Source of the DNA: Ga0077555 sp050250755
Lineage (GTDB): Bacteria > Pseudomonadota > Alphaproteobacteria > Rhizobiales > Hyphomicrobiaceae
Direction of reading: 5' to 3'
Length of the DNA: 64,000 nucleotides
NCBI GenBank assembly: GCA_050250755.1
Contig: JBFWOB010000029.1
Span: forward strand, 16,567 to 80,566
The notes below the pieces were generated by a model. It saw only the letters and a program-made list of their open reading frames with translations. It made no database searches and was not told where the DNA came from. Shown piece by piece: positions 16,405 through 24,986 of the stretch (positions are counted from its first letter, which is position 1; the number at the start of each line of letters is the position of its first letter). The translations under genes were made by a program, and so were the position numbers.

Positions 16405-17403
16405 GTGCGGGTCGCTCAACCGACGCCAGCGACAATCCAGGATGCTGCCGCGCTGCTGCGCGCTGGTCATCTCGTCGCGTTCCCGACCGAGACCGTGTAC
16501 GGGCTTGGCGCTGATGCAACTCAAGGTCGCGCGGTCGCGGCGATCTACGAGGCGAAGGGTAGGCCGCGCTTCAACCCGCTTATCTCGCACGTTTCCGATC
16601 TCGTGGCTGCCGACGCCATCGCCGAGATAACGGGGCTTGCGCGGCGGCTCGCCGAAGCCTTCTGGCCCGGGCCGCTGACGCTCGTCCTGCCGCATCGCGC
16701 CGGGTCGCCAATCGCCAGTCTCGTGACGGCGGGGCTCGACACCGTGGCCGTCCGCATTCCGTCGCATCCGGTGGCGCTTGATCTTCTGCGGGCGGTGGGG
16801 CGGCCGGTGGCGGCGCCTTCCGCTAATCGCTCGGGCCATGTCAGTGCAACGACGGCGGCGCACGTCGTGGCCGATCTCGGCGAGCGCGTGGCGATGATCG
16901 TGGATGACGGGCCGACCGTACACGGGATCGAATCGACAATCCTCGACGTCACCTCAGCCGATGCCCCCATCCTGCTCAGACCGGGCGCCGTGACGAGCGA
17001 GGCCATCGCAGAGGTGATCGGACGTATGCCAATGCGCGCACAGAAATCAGCTGGCGCGCAACCTACGTCGCCGGGCCAGCTCGAGAGTCACTATGCGCCG
17101 GCATTGCCGGTTCGCCTCGGAGCCACCAACCCGCGTGACGGCGAGGCACTCCTTGCCTTCGGACCGTATGCGCCGGCCTATGATGGCCCGCTTCTCAATC
17201 TCAGCCCTCGGGGCGATCTCGGCGAAGCGGCGGCAAATTTGTTTGCCGCCTTGCGGCGTCTCGACCGATCCGGTGCGACAGGACTGGCGGTGATGCCGAT
17301 TCCCGAGCATGGTCTCGGTGCTGCCATCAACGACCGTTTGCGCCGGGCAGCCGCGCCGCGCCCTCCGAGCCATTCGATCAGCCAGGATCGCACGCCCGCA
17401 TGA
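16405..17403 (+). CDS. L-threonylcarbamoyladenylate synthase (Sua5/TsaC/YrdC family)
   Basis: About 332 residues, the long Sua5 form. The YrdC domain has FPTETVYGLGADA, KGRPRFNPL, FWPGPLTLVL, RIPSHPVA and APSANRSGHVS, all diagnostic. The C-terminal Sua5 domain follows a linker with SPGQLESHYAP. The enzyme makes threonylcarbamoyl-AMP for the t6A37 modification of tRNAs that read ANN codons. Start: GTG 16405 aligns with the usual family N-terminus; ATG 16357 would add 16 residues. It overlaps the next gene by 4 nt (ATGA), so the two are coupled. Confidence 0.92.
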   Translation: MRVAQPTPATIQDAAALLRAGHLVAFPTETVYGLGADATQGRAVAAIYEAKGRPRFNPLISHVSDLVAADAIAEITGLARRLAEAFWPGPLTLVLPHRAGSPIASLVTAGLDTVAVRIPSHPVALDLLRAVGRPVAAPSANRSGHVSATTAAHVVADLGERVAMIVDDGPTVHGIESTILDVTSADAPILLRPGAVTSEAIAEVIGRMPMRAQKSAGAQPTSPGQLESHYAPALPVRLGATNPRDGEALLAFGPYAPAYDGPLLNLSPRGDLGEAAANLFAALRRLDRSGATGLAVMPIPEHGLGAAINDRLRRAAAPRPPSHSISQDRTPA

Positions 17404-18395
17404 ACCTTTACCTGCCCATCGCGGAAATCGCACTGCCCCTTCCCGTTCTGTTCGGGCTCGGAATTGCGGTGGGTGTCCTCTCGGGAATGTTCGGCATCGG
17501 TGGGGGTTTCATCACCACGCCGATGCTCATCTTCCTCGGCGTGCCACCGGCGGTTGCCGTCGGAACCGGAACGAGCCAAGTCGTCGCTTCGTCGGTTTCG
17601 GGCGCCCTAGGGCACTGGAGCCGGGGTAACGTCGACATAAAGATGGGGCTCTACCTCATTGCCGGTGGCCTCTTCGGCGCGACGACTGGCATCTGGCTTC
17701 AGCAACTTCTGAAAGCCATCGGCCAGCTCGATTTTTTCACGACCATGACCTACGTCATCATGCTCGGCGCTGTCGGCGGGCTGATGGTGATCGAGGCGGT
17801 GCGCGCCCTACTTCGCCAAGCTGGCGGACAGCCATTGGGTAGCGCGCGGCGAGGGGGACAACACAGTTGGCTTCTGAGGCTTCCGCTCAAGACTCGCTTC
17901 CCGGCCTCGAAACTCTACATGAGCGCCATCCCGCCGCTGATCATCGGAGCCATCGTTGGCTGGTTGACGGCTATCATGGGCGTTGGCGGCGGTTTTCTTC
18001 TCGTTCCGGCGCTGATCTACACGATCAAAATGCCCACTCGGATCGCGCTCGGTACCTCGGCCTTCCAGATCATCTTCGTCGCGGCCTATGCGACGCTGCT
18101 CCAGGCATCGCAGAACTACGCCATCGATGCTGCCTTGGCTTTGCCTCTCATTCTCGGCGGTGTCATCGGCGCCCACGTCGGCGTATTGGTCGCCGGTTGG
18201 CTCAATCCCGAGCAGTTGCGGGCGTTGCTCGGGATCCTGGTGCTGGCTGTCGCCATTCGCATGGCGGGCGGGCTGGTATTGAAGCCTGCCGACCTCTTCT
18301 CGCTGGATACCGGTGAGATCCGTGTTGAGAAGGCCACGGCCGAAAAGCAGAGAGCAACCCCGGCAGACGCCGCCGACTCGGCGTCAGCTCGTTAA
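17400..18395 (+). CDS. TSUP-family (TauE/SafE) membrane permease
   Basis: 331 residues with about eight hydrophobic helices in two pseudo-repeats. Each repeat opens with the glycine-rich TSUP signature: GMFGIGGGFITTPML in the first, IMGVGGGFLLVPALI in the second. Members export or import sulfite, sulfoacetate or other anions across the inner membrane; the substrate cannot be told here. It starts inside the Sua5 stop codon (ATGA overlap). The C-terminal ~40 residues are charged and presumably cytoplasmic. Confidence 0.9.
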   Translation: MNLYLPIAEIALPLPVLFGLGIAVGVLSGMFGIGGGFITTPMLIFLGVPPAVAVGTGTSQVVASSVSGALGHWSRGNVDIKMGLYLIAGGLFGATTGIWLQQLLKAIGQLDFFTTMTYVIMLGAVGGLMVIEAVRALLRQAGGQPLGSARRGGQHSWLLRLPLKTRFPASKLYMSAIPPLIIGAIVGWLTAIMGVGGGFLLVPALIYTIKMPTRIALGTSAFQIIFVAAYATLLQASQNYAIDAALALPLILGGVIGAHVGVLVAGWLNPEQLRALLGILVLAVAIRMAGGLVLKPADLFSLDTGEIRVEKATAEKQRATPADAADSASAR

Positions 18396-18468
18396 CGCGA
18401 GGGGAAGGCAGCGGTCGGGCCTGCGATCTCGGTCATCGTTTCGCTAGAAGCAGAAACGGAGCGTCGTG

Positions 18469-19274
18469 ATGGCTTTCCCGCCGCAGCGTATTGTCTGTCT
18501 GACCGAGGAGACCGTCGAGACGCTATATCTCATCGGAGAGCAGTCCCGCATCGTCGGTGTGTCTGGTTACGCTGTTCGGCCTCCTCAAGTGCGGCGTGAG
18601 AAGCCGCGCGTTTCCGCCTTCATCAGCGCTGACGTTCCCAAGATCCTCGCCCTGGAACCTGATCTCGTCCTGACATTCTCGCGGACCTTCAGGCCGACAT
18701 CGTCGCCGACCTTGTGCGGGCTGGTGTTGCCGTGCATGCCTTCAACCATCGCACCATCGCCGGCATCCTCGATATGATTCGCATGCTTTCAGCTCTGGTC
18801 GCCGCTTCAGGCGCTGGGGAGCGGCTTGCAACGCAGCTTTCGGAACGTCTGGAGATATGCCGCGCCAAGGGCGAAGAACGGCCGAAGAAGCCACGCGTCT
18901 ACTTCGAGGAATGGGATGAGCCAATGATCAGTGCCATCGGCTGGGTGTCGGAGCTGATTGGTATCGCTGGCGGCCGCGATGTGTTCGCGGATCTCGCCAC
19001 TCGAAAGTCGGCCAAGGACAGGATCGTAACAGCGGATGCCGTGATCGCCGCCTCGCCCGACATCATCATCGGATCGTGGTGCGGCAAGAAGTTTCGCGCC
19101 GACAAGCTCGCGGCCCGATCGGGATTTGCCGACATCCCCGCCGTTCGGCACGGCCAATTGTTCGAGATTAAATCTCCGCTCATTCTGCAGCCTGGCCCGG
19201 CCGCTCTGACGGACGGTCTCGACGCCATCATGCGCATCATCGACGATTGGGCAGGGCAGGCCACGGGACCATGA
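18469..19274 (+). pseudogene. Cobalamin/iron-siderophore-binding-type protein (BtuF-like), frameshifted
   Basis: Two overlapping frames together spell one periplasmic-binding-protein-type product. The 5' part reads RIVCLTEETVETLYLIGE … ALEPDLVLTFS. From about 18680 the match jumps to another frame, reading LQADIVADLVRAGVAVHAFN and on to the end at 19274. Around TTCTCGCGGACC two extra bases (CG) would explain the shift; removing them restores one open frame. There is no signal peptide, as in a known group of cytoplasmic-looking BtuF homologues. RBS GGAG precedes ATG 18469. The 3' end overlaps the Dph6-like gene (ATGA), and that frame's codon use looks undecayed, so a sequence error is possible. 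Confidence 0.75.
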
Positions 19275-19945
19275 AGACCATCCTCAGCTGGAGCAGCGGC
19301 AAGGACGCTGCCTGGGCCCTGCACGTGATGCGGCAAGATCCGGCCGTCGAGGTGACAGGTCTCCTGGTCACGATCAACGAGGCCTTCGATCGCGTGGCGA
19401 TGCACGGTGTCCGCCGCTCGCTTGTCGAGACGCAAGCCCGCGCCGCAGGACTACCCTTGCACGTCGTCACGATCCCCAATCCTTGCCCCAACGAGGTCTA
19501 CGAGGCGCGCATGGCAGCGTTCGTCGGTGAGGCGCAATCGCTCGGGATCGAGGCGATCGCGTTTGGCGATCTTTTTCTCGAGGACATTCGCAATTATCGA
19601 GAGCAGCGACTGATCGGAACCGGCATCACGACGCACTTCCCGTTGTGGGGTCGGAATACATCCGAGCTTGCGCAGGAGATGATCTCCTCCGGCGTGCGTG
19701 CACGTATTGCGTGCCTCGACCCGAGACAACTCGATCGCCGCTTCATCGGACGCGATTTCGACGCCGCACTCTTGTCGGAACTGCCTGCGAGCGTCGATCC
19801 GTGTGGCGAGCGCGGCGAATTCCACACCTTCGCCTACGCGGGTCCGATGTTCTCGGAGCCCATACCGATTGAATTCGGCGAAATCGTCGAGCGCGATGGC
19901 TTTCTCTTTGAAGACCTGATGCAGAGTGGGCCGCCACAGCAGTAG
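19271..19945 (+). CDS. Dph6-like ATP-pyrophosphatase (diphthine–ammonia ligase family)
   Basis: 224 residues with the PP-loop motif SWSSGKDAAWAL at the N-terminus and the family segment GDLFLEDIRNYRE followed by PLWGRNT. A later conserved block is DPCGERGEFHTFAYAGP. Eukaryotic and archaeal Dph6 amidates diphthine; bacteria lack diphthamide, so the bacterial homologues do something else that is not established. It is translationally coupled (ATGA) to the BtuF-like gene, which suggests a link to corrinoid or metal uptake; that link is inference. Confidence 0.85.
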   Translation: MKTILSWSSGKDAAWALHVMRQDPAVEVTGLLVTINEAFDRVAMHGVRRSLVETQARAAGLPLHVVTIPNPCPNEVYEARMAAFVGEAQSLGIEAIAFGDLFLEDIRNYREQRLIGTGITTHFPLWGRNTSELAQEMISSGVRARIACLDPRQLDRRFIGRDFDAALLSELPASVDPCGERGEFHTFAYAGPMFSEPIPIEFGEIVERDGFLFEDLMQSGPPQQ

Positions 19946-20049
19946 CATGATCGAAGCCTCCCAAATCTCATGCCACATGAAGGCGATCGCATAACGCCAC
20001 GCCTCTCCGCTGGGTGACTCTCTCCAACCCGCCCGCTACAGTTGCCGAC

Positions 20050-20952
20050 ATGCCCAACGTAGCACTTCCCAGCTTACTTGCGGCGCATGTCATTCCCGGC
20101 TGCGTCGACATCGAGGCGAGCCCGCTCGGCGGCCCGGTTGCCCGTCTCCGGTTCGGCAGGTTTCAAGCGCTGGTCGCGCTTCACGGTGCGCAGGTCTTGA
20201 ACTGGACGTGCGATGGCGAAGGTCTGCTCTGGCTGTCGCCGATTGCGCGCATTCGAGATGGCAAGGGTATTCGCGGCGGCATCCCTGTGTGCTGGCCGTG
20301 GTTCGCCGATCATCCGACCGACCCGACGAAACCCGCTCACGGTTTTGTGCGCCATCGCGCCTGGTCTGTTGCCGCCACGAATGCGGCTGCCGATCGCGTC
20401 TCGATCTCCCTCACCACTACAACGGATGCGGATCAGGTGCTCTGGCCGCACCATGCCGACGTGCGTGTCACCGTGAGCCTTGGCGAGACGCTTTCCGTGG
20501 CGCTCGAGACGCGCAACATCGGCGGCGATCCCTTTCCGCTGACAGAGGCACTACACACCTATTTCCGCGTTTCGGACATCGCCAACGTCTCCGTCACCGG
20601 TCTTGAAAGATGCACCTATCTCGACAAGCTCGACGGTTTTGCGCGCAAGATGCAGTCCGGCCCTATTTCCGTGTCAGGCGAGGTGGATCGCATCTATCTC
20701 GGTGATACATCCACGATCGCGCTTCATGATGCTGGTGCAGGCCGCCGCATTCTCATCGAGGGGACTGGCAGCAAGAGTGCCGTTGTCTGGAACCCGTGGA
20801 CCGCGAAGACGGCCCGGCTCGGCGACATGGGCTCGCCTGACGCGTTCCGTCAGATGATCTGCGTCGAGACCGCAAACGCGGGCGACGACATCGTCACACT
20901 CGCTGCGGGCGCGGCACACACGCTCGGCGTCAGCTATCGTCTCGAGGTGTGA
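20050..20952 (+). CDS. D-hexose-6-phosphate mutarotase (YeaD/aldose-1-epimerase family)
   Basis: About 300 residues. Family blocks include HGAQVLNW, WLSPIARIRDGKGIRGGIPV, CWPWFADHP and HGFVRHRAWSV, which contains a catalytic histidine. LTEALHTYFRVSD contributes another His, and VVWNPWTAKTARLGDMG is diagnostic. The enzyme speeds conversion between alpha and beta glucose-6-phosphate. Neither ATG 20050 nor GTG 20014 has a convincing Shine-Dalgarno; the ATG is preferred. Confidence 0.88.
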   Translation: MPNVALPSLLAAHVIPGCVDIEASPLGGPVARLRFGRFQALVALHGAQVLNWTCDGEGLLWLSPIARIRDGKGIRGGIPVCWPWFADHPTDPTKPAHGFVRHRAWSVAATNAAADRVSISLTTTTDADQVLWPHHADVRVTVSLGETLSVALETRNIGGDPFPLTEALHTYFRVSDIANVSVTGLERCTYLDKLDGFARKMQSGPISVSGEVDRIYLGDTSTIALHDAGAGRRILIEGTGSKSAVVWNPWTAKTARLGDMGSPDAFRQMICVETANAGDDIVTLAAGAAHTLGVSYRLEV

Positions 20953-21417
20953 CGCGTCTCTTGCAATCGCGACTGGAGCGACCTGCTTTGCAGTTTTAGC
21001 AAGGCTGGTCCCCGCAGCGTGCCGGGCGGCAGGGTCAGCGATCGGGTTTAGGGCTGCCTATTTTGTAGTCTTCAAAGTTATCCCCGGTGCCATGCCGTGA
21101 GATATACTTCCAACGCGACTGGTGTACTCTCTAATTGCTTTCGATCATCCAATATAAATTCAAGCAGTTCCGGAGTAATGAGTTGACAGCGGGCCGCTAT
21201 TTTCGTATGTTTCAGGTATAACGCGACAGTTGGGCTCGACGATGACTGGTATTTGGTAGCGCCCCTCCGCAAGCCATTGCCACATGCTCGTCGACTGCCG
21301 AACGGCTCTCTCCGCTGAAGGACTGCGCAACATCCGGCCGGCCATCTTGCGGCCCGGCCCTCTCGTTTGCGTGCCCGGCTGGTGAAGCTTCGTGCTCACT
21401 CTTCCGCCGGAGCCTCC
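20953..21417. other. AT-rich gene-poor region upstream of the GTA cluster
   Basis: 465 nt without a supported gene. From about 21060 to 21260 the base composition drops well below the surrounding sequence. A 64-codon frame on the minus strand (21078–21272) exists but I do not recognise it and would not call it. The region carries the best promoter-like box pair near the cluster, and gp1 begins 207 nt downstream of that pair. A long 5' leader is therefore likely. Confidence 0.5.
21183..21211 (+). promoter_or_regulatory. Candidate sigma-70 promoter for the GTA cluster
   Basis: A perfect -35 hexamer TTGACA (21183–21188), a 17-nt spacer and TATGTT (21206–21211, four of six -10 positions). It is on the same strand as the GTA genes and in an AT-rich dip. 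Transcription would start near 21218. In Rhodobacter capsulatus the cluster is driven by GafA rather than by a strong housekeeping promoter, so this assignment is a prediction only. Confidence 0.42.
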
Positions 21418-22029
21418 ATGACCAAAACGAATGCGCCCGATTGGGATGCAATCCGCCGTCGTTACGAGGAGACACAAGACAGGATTCAAGACATTTGCGC
21501 CGATGCTGGTCTCGAGCGAGGCCGCTTCGAGACACGTCGCAAGCGAGAGAAATGGCGGCGGAAAAATCCTCGTCCGTTTCCTCCACTGCGCAAGGCGTCA
21601 GCCGAGACAACGGATGTGCCTTCGCTCCCTTTATCGACGAGCGCCGATGAGGCCTCGCCGCAAGTGTCTGATGTACCGCACATTGCGCCACGTCTGCTCG
21701 CGACACCTGCCTCGCGGCGCCGGCTGCTCGACCGGCTGGTTGCCGCCATCGACATGAAGCTCGAACAACTGGAACGCCGTATGACCAACGATCTTGCCGT
21801 CGGTGAGGATGCTACCGCGACCGATCACGAGCGCGAGGCGCGTGCGATCGGCGCGCTCATCGACAACCTGGAAAAAATCACGGAGATCGAAACTGGCCTT
21901 GGAACTATCGCCGGCAAGTCCGGCTCCGCCGCCATCGCCACCGATCTTGCCGACGAGGCGGACCGCTGCCGCCGCGAGCTTGCGGAGCGCCTTCATCGCA
22001 TCGTCGAGGCTGCTGAGGCCAGCGCGTGA
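21418..22029 (+). CDS. GTA gp1-like protein, probable small terminase subunit
   Basis: 203 residues. The N-terminus (DWDAIRRRYEETQDRIQDICADAGLERGRFETRRKREKW) looks like a helix-turn-helix DNA-recognition unit, as in small terminases. A Pro-rich linker follows, then a helical C-terminal half (about 100–203). RcGTA gp1, shown to act as a small terminase, is about half this length. The gene lies immediately before the large terminase and overlaps it, which supports the role. ATG 21418 was chosen because the upstream extension in this frame is low-complexity. Confidence 0.68.
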   Translation: MTKTNAPDWDAIRRRYEETQDRIQDICADAGLERGRFETRRKREKWRRKNPRPFPPLRKASAETTDVPSLPLSTSADEASPQVSDVPHIAPRLLATPASRRRLLDRLVAAIDMKLEQLERRMTNDLAVGEDATATDHEREARAIGALIDNLEKITEIETGLGTIAGKSGSAAIATDLADEADRCRRELAERLHRIVEAAEASA

Positions 22030-23320
22030 GGCCGCTCTCGCCGCACTGCTCGGTGATGACGCACAAGCGCACTTCATCTCGCACGACTGGCAGCTTTGGG
22101 CGCGCGACGATCAGCTTCCGCCGACGCAAACGCCAAACGGAAAAGCTTGGCGCACATGGCTTCTGCTTGGTGGCCGCGGCTCGGGCAAGACGCGCGCCGG
22201 TGCGGAGTGGGTGCGCGCCGTTGCGCTTGGCCTGTGGCCCGGCGAACCCCGCGCGGCTCGCATCGCGCTCGTCGGACCGACGCAGGCACACGTGCGCGCC
22301 GTCATGATCGAAGGCGTTTCGGGTTTGCTGTCCGTCCATCCGAGAGACGAACGTCCGGTGCTCGAGATTTCCAAGGGTCAACTCGTCTGGCCGAAGACGG
22401 GCGCGATCGCGCAGTTCTTCTCGGCCGAAGATCCCGAAGGTTTACGTGGACCGCAGTTCGACGCCGCCTGGTGCGATGAGCTCTGTCGCTGGAAGCGTGG
22501 CAGCCGCGCGTGGGACATGCTGCAGTTCGGGCTGAGGTTGGGCACGCTGCCGCGCCAAGTCGTCACCACGACGCCACGCGCAACGAAGTTGCTCAAGTCG
22601 ATCATCGTCGACGAGGCGACCGCCGTCACACGCGCCCGCACGGCCGACAACGCAGCCAATCTGGCACCGGCGTTTCTTGCCGAAGTCACCCGCATGTACG
22701 CGGGCACCGCGCTCGGACGCCAGGAGCTTGATGGCGAGGTCGTGACGGAGCGGCCGGACAGTCTCTGGCAGCGCAAATGGATGGTTGAGGCACGTATCGG
22801 CCGTGCACCGGAGATGCACCGTATCGTGGTGGCGGTCGATCCGCCCGTCACCGCCACGGAGAATGCCGATACGTGTGGCATCGTCGTCGCCGGGCTCGGA
22901 CCCGACAACCGCGCCTACGTCCTCGCCGACCGTTCCTTGCAGGGCCGCGATCCGGCCACCTGGGCGCGGGCCGTCATCGCCGCCTTTCGTGATTTTGCTG
23001 CCGATCGCATTGTCGCTGAAGCCAACCAGGGCGGCGATCTCGTCGTCAACGTCATTCGCTCAGTCGATGCGAATGCGCCCGTCAAGAAAGTCCACGCTAG
23101 TCGCGGCAAGTTTGCCCGTGCCGAGCCGATCGCTGCGCTTTACGCCGAGAACCGCATCGTGCACGTTGGTGAGTTTCCCGCGTTGGAGAACCAGATGTGC
23201 GACTTCGGGCCGGAAGGTCTCTCGGAAGGGCGCAGTCCGGACCGCGTCGATGCACTCGTCTGGGCGTTGACCGAGCTGATGCTCACCACCACCCGCGACC
23301 CTGTCATCCGACGCCTTTGA
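21980..23320 (+). CDS. GTA large terminase subunit (gp2), DNA-packaging ATPase/nuclease
   Basis: About 446 residues if TTG 21980 is the start; the start is uncertain, as no ATG lies near the first conserved residues and the frame is open back to 21794. Walker A is GGRGSGKT (about 64–71). A Walker B-like acidic site lies in FDAAWCDELCRW, and the coupling motif is in VVTTTPRAT. The C-terminal nuclease half has VVAVDPPVTATE and IVAEANQGGD, ending with ADR/DRVDALVWALTEL. In GTAs this motor packages random host DNA into heads. It overlaps the gp1 gene. Confidence 0.92.
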   Translation: MRSAFIASSRLLRPAREAALAALLGDDAQAHFISHDWQLWARDDQLPPTQTPNGKAWRTWLLLGGRGSGKTRAGAEWVRAVALGLWPGEPRAARIALVGPTQAHVRAVMIEGVSGLLSVHPRDERPVLEISKGQLVWPKTGAIAQFFSAEDPEGLRGPQFDAAWCDELCRWKRGSRAWDMLQFGLRLGTLPRQVVTTTPRATKLLKSIIVDEATAVTRARTADNAANLAPAFLAEVTRMYAGTALGRQELDGEVVTERPDSLWQRKWMVEARIGRAPEMHRIVVAVDPPVTATENADTCGIVVAGLGPDNRAYVLADRSLQGRDPATWARAVIAAFRDFAADRIVAEANQGGDLVVNVIRSVDANAPVKKVHASRGKFARAEPIAALYAENRIVHVGEFPALENQMCDFGPEGLSEGRSPDRVDALVWALTELMLTTTRDPVIRRL

Positions 23321-23387
23321 TGTTTTCGCGATGCCGGCGTCAGTGCTCGCCAGCAGGCGGACGGAGCGTACCACAACCTGGATCACG

Positions 23388-23431
23388 GCATCCCGCACAG
23401 ACGGCCGCCTGTCCAGTTCAGTGCGGGATGC
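23388..23431 (+). promoter_or_regulatory. Hairpin in the terminase–portal gap
   Basis: An 11-bp perfect inverted repeat, GCATCCCGCAC (23388–23398) with GTGCGGGATGC (23421–23431), encloses a 22-nt loop. It lies in the 240-nt space between the terminase stop and the portal start, the largest gap inside the GTA cluster. There is no T-run after it, so a plain terminator is unlikely. It could be an RNA-stability or attenuation element, or an inverted repeat of no function. Confidence 0.45.
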
Positions 23432-23560
23432 TCCCTCAAAATCCGATCCTAATATTCCGCTCTAGCTTCGCCCAGACACAGGCGCTCATGAAAGCTTTCC
23501 TTCGCGGGCGTGTCGCTCTGTTGAGTGGCGTCCCATGGCCACTGCGACGCTAACGGCCCA

Positions 23561-24901
23561 ATGACAGGACCCGAACTCATGCCAACCGCTGCCCACGGCT
23601 TCGGTGCGCGCCTCGTCGCGTCTCTCGCTCGAGCGTTGCGTTCCACGCCAGCAAACAACTCTGGTTCCTCTCCTCCTGATGGAGAGGGACCAGGGGTGGG
23701 AGAAACATCTCTCCAAAGCGTACATGCTGCGTCCGAGCTGAAATCCTCGCGCGTTGGTCCGCTCATCGCCTTCGAGCATCTGCGTCGGCCGGTTTGGACG
23801 CCTCGCGATTATCGCGCCTTTGCAGAGGAAGGCTTTCGACAGAACGCCATTGTTTATCGTTCGGTGGCCATGATCGCCGAGTGCGCAGCTTACGTGCCTC
23901 TGCTGCTCTATGCCGGCGAGCAGGAGATCGAGACCCATCCTCTCAAAGATCTCATTCGTCGTCCCAATCCCAACGAGACCTGGGCCGACTTCATGCAGCG
24001 CCTCGTTGGCTACCTGCTCGTTTCCGGCAACGCTTACATCGAGGCCATTGCCGTCGAGGACGCATTGCGCGAGATACATCTCCTTCGGCCCGACCGCGTG
24101 CAGGTTGTGCCGGGTGCCGATGGCTGGCCGGAAGCGTTCGACTACTCGGTTGCGGGGCGCACAGTTCGCATCTCGGGCGAGGCGGTCGATGGTGTCCGCG
24201 CGGTGCTGCACATCAAGCTTTTCCATCCGGCTAACGATCACTACGGCCTCTCTCCGCTCGAAGCCGCTGCGTCAGCCATCGACCTTCACAATACCGCTGC
24301 GCGCTGGAACAAGGCCCTGCTCGACAACTCAGCGCGCCCCTCTGGCGCGATTGTCTATACTGCCCGCGATGGCAATCTGACCGGAGAGCAGATCGAACGC
24401 CTCAAAGCCGAGCTCGAAGCCGGTTTCCAGGGCGCCGCCAATGCCGGTCGTCCGCTACTGCTCGAGGGTGGACTTGACTGGAAGGCGATGTCTCTTTCGC
24501 CCAAGGACATGGATTTCATCGAGGCCCGTCATGTGGCGTCGCGTGAAATCGCACTGGCGCTGGGCGTGCCACCGATGCTGCTCGGCATTCCCGGCGACAA
24601 CACCTATTCGAATCTCGCCGAGGCGCAGCGGAACTTCTGGCGCACCACAGTTCTCCCGATGGTTGACCGTATCGCCGCGCAACTCTCGAGTTGGCTGGCG
24701 CCTGCTTACGCATCTGATGCGGCAATGACCGGCGGGGGCACCCAAACGAATGCGGCCCTCGAGCTGCGGCCGAACCTCGACAACTTGCCCGTGTTCGCGT
24801 CCGAGCGTGAAGCACTTTGGGCCTCGCTCGAGAAAACCTCGTTTCTGACGCGCGATGAGAAGCGGGGCATCGCAGGTTTCTCGCCGGATCAGACTCCCTG
24901 A
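23561..24901 (+). CDS. GTA portal protein (gp3, HK97 family)
   Basis: 446 residues. Family blocks include YRSVAMIAECAAYVPLLLY, HPLKDLIRRPNPNETW, SGNAYIEA, LKLFHPANDHYGLSPLEAA and RHVASREIALALGVPPMLLG, with QRNFWRTTVLPM near the end. The portal dodecamer forms the DNA entry and exit channel and joins head to tail. Residues about 25–60, between the start and the conserved core, are variable and include a segment encoded by a dispersed DNA repeat (separate entry). ATG 23561 is the first good start; ATG 23579 is possible. Confidence 0.92.
   Translation: MTGPELMPTAAHGFGARLVASLARALRSTPANNSGSSPPDGEGPGVGETSLQSVHAASELKSSRVGPLIAFEHLRRPVWTPRDYRAFAEEGFRQNAIVYRSVAMIAECAAYVPLLLYAGEQEIETHPLKDLIRRPNPNETWADFMQRLVGYLLVSGNAYIEAIAVEDALREIHLLRPDRVQVVPGADGWPEAFDYSVAGRTVRISGEAVDGVRAVLHIKLFHPANDHYGLSPLEAAASAIDLHNTAARWNKALLDNSARPSGAIVYTARDGNLTGEQIERLKAELEAGFQGAANAGRPLLLEGGLDWKAMSLSPKDMDFIEARHVASREIALALGVPPMLLGIPGDNTYSNLAEAQRNFWRTTVLPMVDRIAAQLSSWLAPAYASDAAMTGGGTQTNAALELRPNLDNLPVFASEREALWASLEKTSFLTRDEKRGIAGFSPDQTP
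23665..23703. repeat. Diverged GC-rich palindromic repeat inside the portal gene
   Basis: This 39-nt stretch (TCTCCTCCTGATGGAGAGGG core, then CCAGGGGTGGGAGA) matches the layout of the intergenic repeats at 1042–1081 and 1162–1203: C-rich arm, short loop, G-rich arm, GGGGTGGG tail. Here it is translated in frame as a Ser/Pro/Gly-rich insert (SSPPDGEGPGVGE) in the variable N-terminal part of the portal. It has lost some symmetry, so it may be an older insertion. Confidence 0.6.
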
Positions 24902-24986
24902 TCCCTCGCTGTCGTTGCCTCGATACGCCACGCCTCCGCGGCGACACACCTGTTGTCCGCGTCCAAACGCACGTCTGGAGCTTGTC

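Noticed and set aside
21078..21272. A 64-codon minus-strand frame in the AT-rich gap before the GTA cluster
   Set aside because: Not recognisable, no good Shine-Dalgarno and isolated; could be a remnant but cannot be supported.
23488..23553. A 21-codon frame between the terminase and portal genes
   Set aside because: Weak ribosome site and too short to judge; its reading as a leader peptide is not supported.
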